Positions 60,487 through 64,000 of a stretch of 64,000 nt of DNA are shown piece by piece. Under the pieces are notes generated by a model. The model was not told the origin of the DNA. It ran no database searches and saw nothing but the letters and a program-made list of their open reading frames with translations. Source of the stretch: Nonomuraea sediminis. Lineage in GTDB: Bacteria; Actinomycetota; Actinomycetes; Streptosporangiales; Streptosporangiaceae. Positions within the stretch are counted from its first letter, which is position 1. Each line of letters starts with the position of its first letter. A program made the translations under genes and the position numbers. The stretch spans positions 558,001 through 622,000 of the forward strand of contig NZ_JAHDTI010000009.1 in assembly GCF_018531495.1 (NCBI RefSeq). Reading direction: 5' to 3'.

Positions 60487-61272
60487 GTGACGGGTTATAA
60501 CGACGATCTGCGCCTGGCTCACGTCATGGCGGACGCCGCCGACGATCTGACCATGCGGCGGTTCAAGGCGGTCGACCTCAAGGTCGAGACCAAGCCCGAC
60601 CTGACTCCTGTCAGCGACGCCGACCGCGCGGTCGAGGAGGCCATCCGCGGCACGCTGCGGCGGGCCAGGCCGCGCGACGCCGTGGTCGGCGAGGAGTTCG
60701 GCAGGACCGGGTGGGGCGCCAGGTCGTGGATCATCGACCCGATCGACGGCACGAAGAACTACGTGCGCGGCGTGCCCGTGTGGGCGACGCTGATCGCGCT
60801 GATGGAGTACGGCAAGGTCGTCGTGGGCCTGGTGTCGGCCCCGGCGATCGGGCGGCGCTGGTGGGCGGTGACCGAGGGCGGCGCGTGGACGGGCAGGAGC
60901 CTGACCAAGGCCACCCGGATGCAGGTGTCGCAGGTGTCGACGCTCAGCGACGCGTCGTTCTCCTTCTCCGACATCGAGGAATGGGAAAAAGCCGGACGGC
61001 TGTCGAATTTCCTGGATTTGTCGCGCAATTGCTGGCGTAGCCGGGGATATGGCGATTTCTGGTCTCACATGATGGTGGCCGAGGGCGCGGTCGACCTGTC
61101 CGCCGAGCCGGAGCTGTCGCCCTGGGACATGGCCGCGCTGACGGTCATCGTCGAGGAGGCGGGCGGCGTCTGGACCGACCTGGCCAGCGTCCCCAGCCTG
61201 GAGGGCGGCAGCCTGGTCTGCAGCAACGGCGTCCTGCACGACGAGGTGCTCAAGCGCCTCAACAACTCATAG
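60487..61272 (+). CDS. hisN: Histidinol-phosphatase, inositol-monophosphatase family
   Basis: 261 residues from the GTG at 60487, chosen because VTGYNDDLRLAHVMADAAD matches family N-termini and a TAGCGT -10 at 60473-60478 would make the message leaderless. Metal-binding motifs: DADRAVE, GEEFG, WIIDPIDGTKNY and SPWDMAALTVIVEEAGG. It removes phosphate from histidinol phosphate in histidine synthesis; other phosphomonoester substrates are possible. Confidence 0.88.
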   Translation: MTGYNDDLRLAHVMADAADDLTMRRFKAVDLKVETKPDLTPVSDADRAVEEAIRGTLRRARPRDAVVGEEFGRTGWGARSWIIDPIDGTKNYVRGVPVWATLIALMEYGKVVVGLVSAPAIGRRWWAVTEGGAWTGRSLTKATRMQVSQVSTLSDASFSFSDIEEWEKAGRLSNFLDLSRNCWRSRGYGDFWSHMMVAEGAVDLSAEPELSPWDMAALTVIVEEAGGVWTDLASVPSLEGGSLVCSNGVLHDEVLKRLNNS

Positions 61273-62046
61273 CGCCAGCACCCTGGCGACCGCCGCCATC
61301 AGGCTGTCGCGGTAGGAGCTGCCGAAGAGCACCACGTGCACCAGCAGCGGATGCAGCTGGTGCAGCGGTACGCGCTCGCGCCACCCGTCGGCGGGCGGGA
61401 ACTCCTCCCGGTAGGCCCCGAGGATCCGGTCCAGGTGCGGCGCGCCGAACAGCGCCAGCATGGCCAGGTCGGTCTCCCTGTGACCGCCGTGCGCGGCCGG
61501 GTCGACGAGCACTCCCGCGCCCCCTGACCACAGCACGTTGCCGCTCCACAGGTCGCCGTGGATGCGCGCGGGCGGCTCGGCAGGCCCCGCCACCTCCGCG
61601 AAGCGGTCCACCGCCCGGTCGATCTGCCGCATGTCGCGCGAGGGCAGCCCGGCCTGCCGTACGAAGGGAAGCACGCGGCGGGTGGCGTAGAACGTGGGCC
61701 AGTCGTCGGCGGGCGAGTTGTCCATGGGCAGCTCGGCGATGAACCCCGGCCAGGTCGCGCCGAAGCGCTCGGCCCCGGCGCGGTGCATCCTGGCCAGGTC
61801 GCGGCCGAAGCGCTCGGCGGCCTGCGGCGTGGGCCGCTCCTCGACGACCCACTCGAGCACGAGCCGGTCCTCGCCGACCGCGATCACCTCGGGGACCGGC
61901 ACGCCCGACTGCCCGAGCCAGCGCAGCCCGGCCGCCTCGGAGGTGAAGTCGGCGCCGCTCTTGACGAAGACCTGGCGCCCGTCGTCCAGCACGGCCCGCG
62001 AGAGCCGCCAGCCGTGCGACGCGCCCAGGTTCTCAACCGATCTCAT
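61267..62046 (-). CDS. Fructosamine/ketosamine-3-kinase family protein
   Basis: 259 residues. APH-like kinase: VFVKSGADFTSEAAGLRWL (ATP Lys), LEWVVEE hinge, RIHGDLWSGNVLW catalytic loop and VLVDPAAHGGHRETDLAM metal loop. It is thought to repair glycated proteins by phosphorylating fructosamines. It overlaps the phosphatase gene by 14 bp, so the two form an operon, a recurring pair in actinobacteria. Confidence 0.9.
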   Translation of the reverse strand: MRSVENLGASHGWRLSRAVLDDGRQVFVKSGADFTSEAAGLRWLGQSGVPVPEVIAVGEDRLVLEWVVEERPTPQAAERFGRDLARMHRAGAERFGATWPGFIAELPMDNSPADDWPTFYATRRVLPFVRQAGLPSRDMRQIDRAVDRFAEVAGPAEPPARIHGDLWSGNVLWSGGAGVLVDPAAHGGHRETDLAMLALFGAPHLDRILGAYREEFPPADGWRERVPLHQLHPLLVHVVLFGSSYRDSLMAAVARVLAL

Positions 62047-62494
62047 CGGCCAGGTGCTTGGCCAGGCCCTCGGCGGCGGCCTCGACCATGGTCAGGACGC
62101 GATCGAAGGAACCGTCGTAGTAGGGATCGGGCACCTCGGCCCCGGCCGACGCGGCCGGGTCGAAGTCCCGGAAGAGCCGCGCCTCGGGCACACGCGAGCG
62201 AAGCGCGCGTAGATTGTCCCTGTCCATGGCGAGAACAAGGTCATAGTCCTCGAAAGTGAACTGTTTGGCCCGATGGGCGCTCCCGTCGTAACCGTGGTCG
62301 GCCAGTGTCCGGCGGGCCCGGGGATCCATCGGTTCACCCGCGTGCCACCCGCCGGTCCCCGCGCTCTCCACGCTCACGCGGCCGGAAAGCCCGTGATCTG
62401 CGAGTTTCTGGCGCAGCACCACCTCGGCCATCGGGGAGCGGCAGATGTTTCCCATGCACACCAGGCATACGCGATAGGTCATGGACACCATCAT
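62033..62494 (-). CDS. Low-molecular-weight protein-tyrosine phosphatase
   Basis: 153 residues from the ATG at 62494 (ATGs at 62491 and 62482 are alternatives). The P-loop CMGNICRSP and the general acid in DPYYDGSFD are intact. It dephosphorylates phosphotyrosine, and paired with the FN3K-like gene it may process fructosamine phosphates; that is inference. Its start lies 17 bp from the PHO box, so Pho control of this operon is possible. Confidence 0.92.
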   Translation of the reverse strand: MMVSMTYRVCLVCMGNICRSPMAEVVLRQKLADHGLSGRVSVESAGTGGWHAGEPMDPRARRTLADHGYDGSAHRAKQFTFEDYDLVLAMDRDNLRALRSRVPEARLFRDFDPAASAGAEVPDPYYDGSFDRVLTMVEAAAEGLAKHLADEIG

Positions 62495-62510
62495 GAGGGT
62501 GACCTGGGGC

Positions 62511-62532
62511 GTTCACCGAACGTTCACCCTTG
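62511..62532. promoter_or_regulatory. PHO box (PhoP-binding direct repeats)
   Basis: Two adjacent 11-bp units, GTTCACCGAAC and GTTCACCCTTG, fit the GTTCACC repeat core of actinobacterial PHO boxes. They lie between the phosphatase gene and pstS. Confidence 0.85.
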
Positions 62533-62603
62533 TTGGGGGGTTTGAGTCACTTTCGCTGCATAGCTTCATGGGCGACTAAGGACCAAGTGGGAGGAACCCA
62601 ACC

Positions 62604-63707
62604 GTGAAGTATGCAGGCCGGCTCGCCGCCGTCGCCGTAGTCGGCGCGCTCTCGCTCGCTGCGTGCGGCACTGACAACAACGGCGGGGGCAGCACCACCG
62701 CCGCGACCGCTTCGGGCAACGACGCAGGCACCAGCGGCAGCACGATCAACGCCGCGGGCTCCTCGGCCCAGGCCAACGCGATCGACCAGTGGAAGAAGGA
62801 CTTCCAGGCCAAGAACCCCGGTGTCAGCCTGAACTACCAGCCGAGCGGCTCCGGCGCCGGCGTCCAGGCCTTCATCCAGGGCACGATCGCCTTCGCGGGT
62901 TCCGACTCGGCCCTCAAGGACGACAAGGGTGAGCCCGCCCAGGCCGACGCCCGCTGCAAGACCGGCAAGGCCATCAACATCCCGATGGTGACCGGCCCGA
63001 TCGCCGTCGTCTACAACCTGCCCGGCGTGGACGGCCTGCAGCTCAAGCCGCAGACGATCGGCGACATCTTCAACGGCAAGATCACCAAGTGGGACGACGC
63101 CGCGATCAAGGCCGACAACCCCCAGGCCAAGCTGCCCTCGACCCCGATCCAGGCCTTCCACCGCGCCGACGAGTCGGGCACCAGCGACAACTTCACCAAG
63201 TTCCTCAAGGCCACCGCCGGCTGGCCGTACGAGCCCGCCAAGGCCTGGCCGGCCGAGGCCAAGGGCCAGGGCGCCAAGGGCTCCGACGGCATCTCCTCGT
63301 CGGTGAAGGGCACCGAGGGCGCCATCAGCTACGTCGAGCTCTCCTTCGCCGAGAACTCGCAGCTGCAGAAGGCCAAGGTCGCCAACGGCTCCGGCGAGTT
63401 CGTCGAGCTGTCCGCCGACAGCGCGGCCAAGACCATCGAGACCGCCGAGGTCAAGGGCTCCGGCAACGACCTCAAGCTGGGCATCGACTACGCCACCAAG
63501 ACGGCGGGCGCCTACCCGATCGTCCTGGTCACCTACGAGATCACCTGCGAGAAGGGCCTGCCGGCCGACCAGGCCAAGCTGGTCAAGGACTTCCTGACCT
63601 ACACCTCCAGCGACGAGGGCCAGGCCTCGCTGAAGGGCCTCGGCTACGCCCCGCTGACCGGCGACCTGCTCACCAAGGTCCGGACCGCGGTTGCGGCCAT
63701 CTCCTAA
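62604..63707 (+). CDS. pstS: Phosphate ABC transporter substrate-binding lipoprotein
   Basis: 367 residues from the GTG at 62604 (GGGAGGAA upstream). The lipobox LAAC puts the lipid Cys at about residue 21. The PstS fold has the phosphate-binding segments INAAGSSAQANAIDQW (atypical of classic GAGATFP), FAGSDSALK and FHRADESGTSDNFTKFL. It captures phosphate for the Pst importer and is preceded by a PHO box. Confidence 0.95.
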   Translation: MKYAGRLAAVAVVGALSLAACGTDNNGGGSTTAATASGNDAGTSGSTINAAGSSAQANAIDQWKKDFQAKNPGVSLNYQPSGSGAGVQAFIQGTIAFAGSDSALKDDKGEPAQADARCKTGKAINIPMVTGPIAVVYNLPGVDGLQLKPQTIGDIFNGKITKWDDAAIKADNPQAKLPSTPIQAFHRADESGTSDNFTKFLKATAGWPYEPAKAWPAEAKGQGAKGSDGISSSVKGTEGAISYVELSFAENSQLQKAKVANGSGEFVELSADSAAKTIETAEVKGSGNDLKLGIDYATKTAGAYPIVLVTYEITCEKGLPADQAKLVKDFLTYTSSDEGQASLKGLGYAPLTGDLLTKVRTAVAAIS

Positions 63708-63713
63708 GAAATC

Positions 63714-64000
63714 ATGACGACTGACGTCAAGACTCGTGCAGGCGGATCGGCCAAGGGCCGGTCCGCCTCGCGCGGCACCCGAGGTGAGGGTGCCTTCCGC
63801 TTCCTGTCCACGGGCGCGGGCGTCGTCCTGCTGGCGATCATGGCGGCCATCGCCGTGTTCCTCATCAGCGAGGCGATCCCCGCCCTGCAGGCCAACAAGG
63901 GGAACTTCTTCACCGAGCTGACCTGGCAGCCGAACAGCACCGGGGTCTTCGGCATCGCCGCCCTGGCCTTCGGCACCGTGATCAGCGCGGCACTCGCGCT
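63714..64000 (+). CDS. pstC: Phosphate ABC transporter permease, 5' part only
   Basis: The ATG at 63714 lies 6 bp after the pstS stop. The first 95 residues show a basic N-terminus, one membrane helix (FLSTGAGVVLLAIMAAIAVFL), then FFTELTWQPNSTGVFGIAALAFGT, typical of PstC. The gene is cut by the window end. Confidence 0.92.
   Translation, partial: MTTDVKTRAGGSAKGRSASRGTRGEGAFRFLSTGAGVVLLAIMAAIAVFLISEAIPALQANKGNFFTELTWQPNSTGVFGIAALAFGTVISAALA

Overview
This is high-GC DNA from a filamentous actinomycete, most likely of the Streptosporangiales (Nonomuraea/Streptosporangium-like). That placement is inferred from gene content: a WhiB1/WblE protein beside a PdtaS-type kinase, a mycothiol-type sigR-rsrA pair, DasR, Ni-superoxide dismutase, GTG/TTG starts and very GC-rich third codon positions. 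I see no rRNA, tRNA or CRISPR array.

Region 1 (1-11.2 kb) is a tandem array of six paralogous secreted proteins with a chymotrypsin-like fold. The first two keep His, Asp and Ser. The next four keep His and Asp but have Asp where the nucleophilic Ser should be, so they look like pseudoproteases. They also gain an insert that reaches about 130-150 residues in the last three. A TnpB-only IS200/IS605-type element sits immediately after the stop codon of copy 3. Copies 4 and 5 share a duplicated promoter with an identical 38-bp block.

Region 2 (11.2-23.3 kb) holds a fragment of a regulator gene, a membrane-anchored WD40 protein and, upstream of it in the same minus-strand unit, a 3,364-residue secreted Rhs/YD-repeat protein. 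The Rhs protein carries seven N-terminal tandem repeats, a LamG domain and a cysteine-rich C-terminal tail with eight exact C-x9-C motifs. Region 3 (23.4-30.2 kb) is a decayed accessory zone: an IS3 orfA fragment, regulator fragments, a frameshifted small gene, a TPR-type regulator, an Rpn-like nuclease gene with a duplicated 3' end, unusual inverted repeats and a malic enzyme gene.

Region 4 (30.4-64 kb) is mostly core genome. It contains an amino-acid ABC transporter; sodN/sodX; an anti-sigma factor and SigB/F-type sigma pair; a diacylglycerol-kinase-like enzyme; wblE and pdtaS; dasR-bioD; an SNase-like protein; a two-component system with a DUF4097 protein; a TPP enzyme; a PASTA kinase; two HD-domain membrane proteins; an epimerase; rsrA/sigR; a DksA-like protein; an SRAP protein; aroA-rsgA; hisN; and pstS-pstC.

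The thread that ties the window together is regulatory. Six CRP-type palindromes (GTGA-N6-TCAC cores, three of them the full TGTGA-N6-TCACA) lie upstream of secreted copies 3, 4 and 5, the giant Rhs gene, wblE and pdtaS. This suggests that a Crp/Fnr regulator co-ordinates the exoprotein island with WhiB/PdtaS signalling. A short intergenic repeat recurs at least five times across the window.
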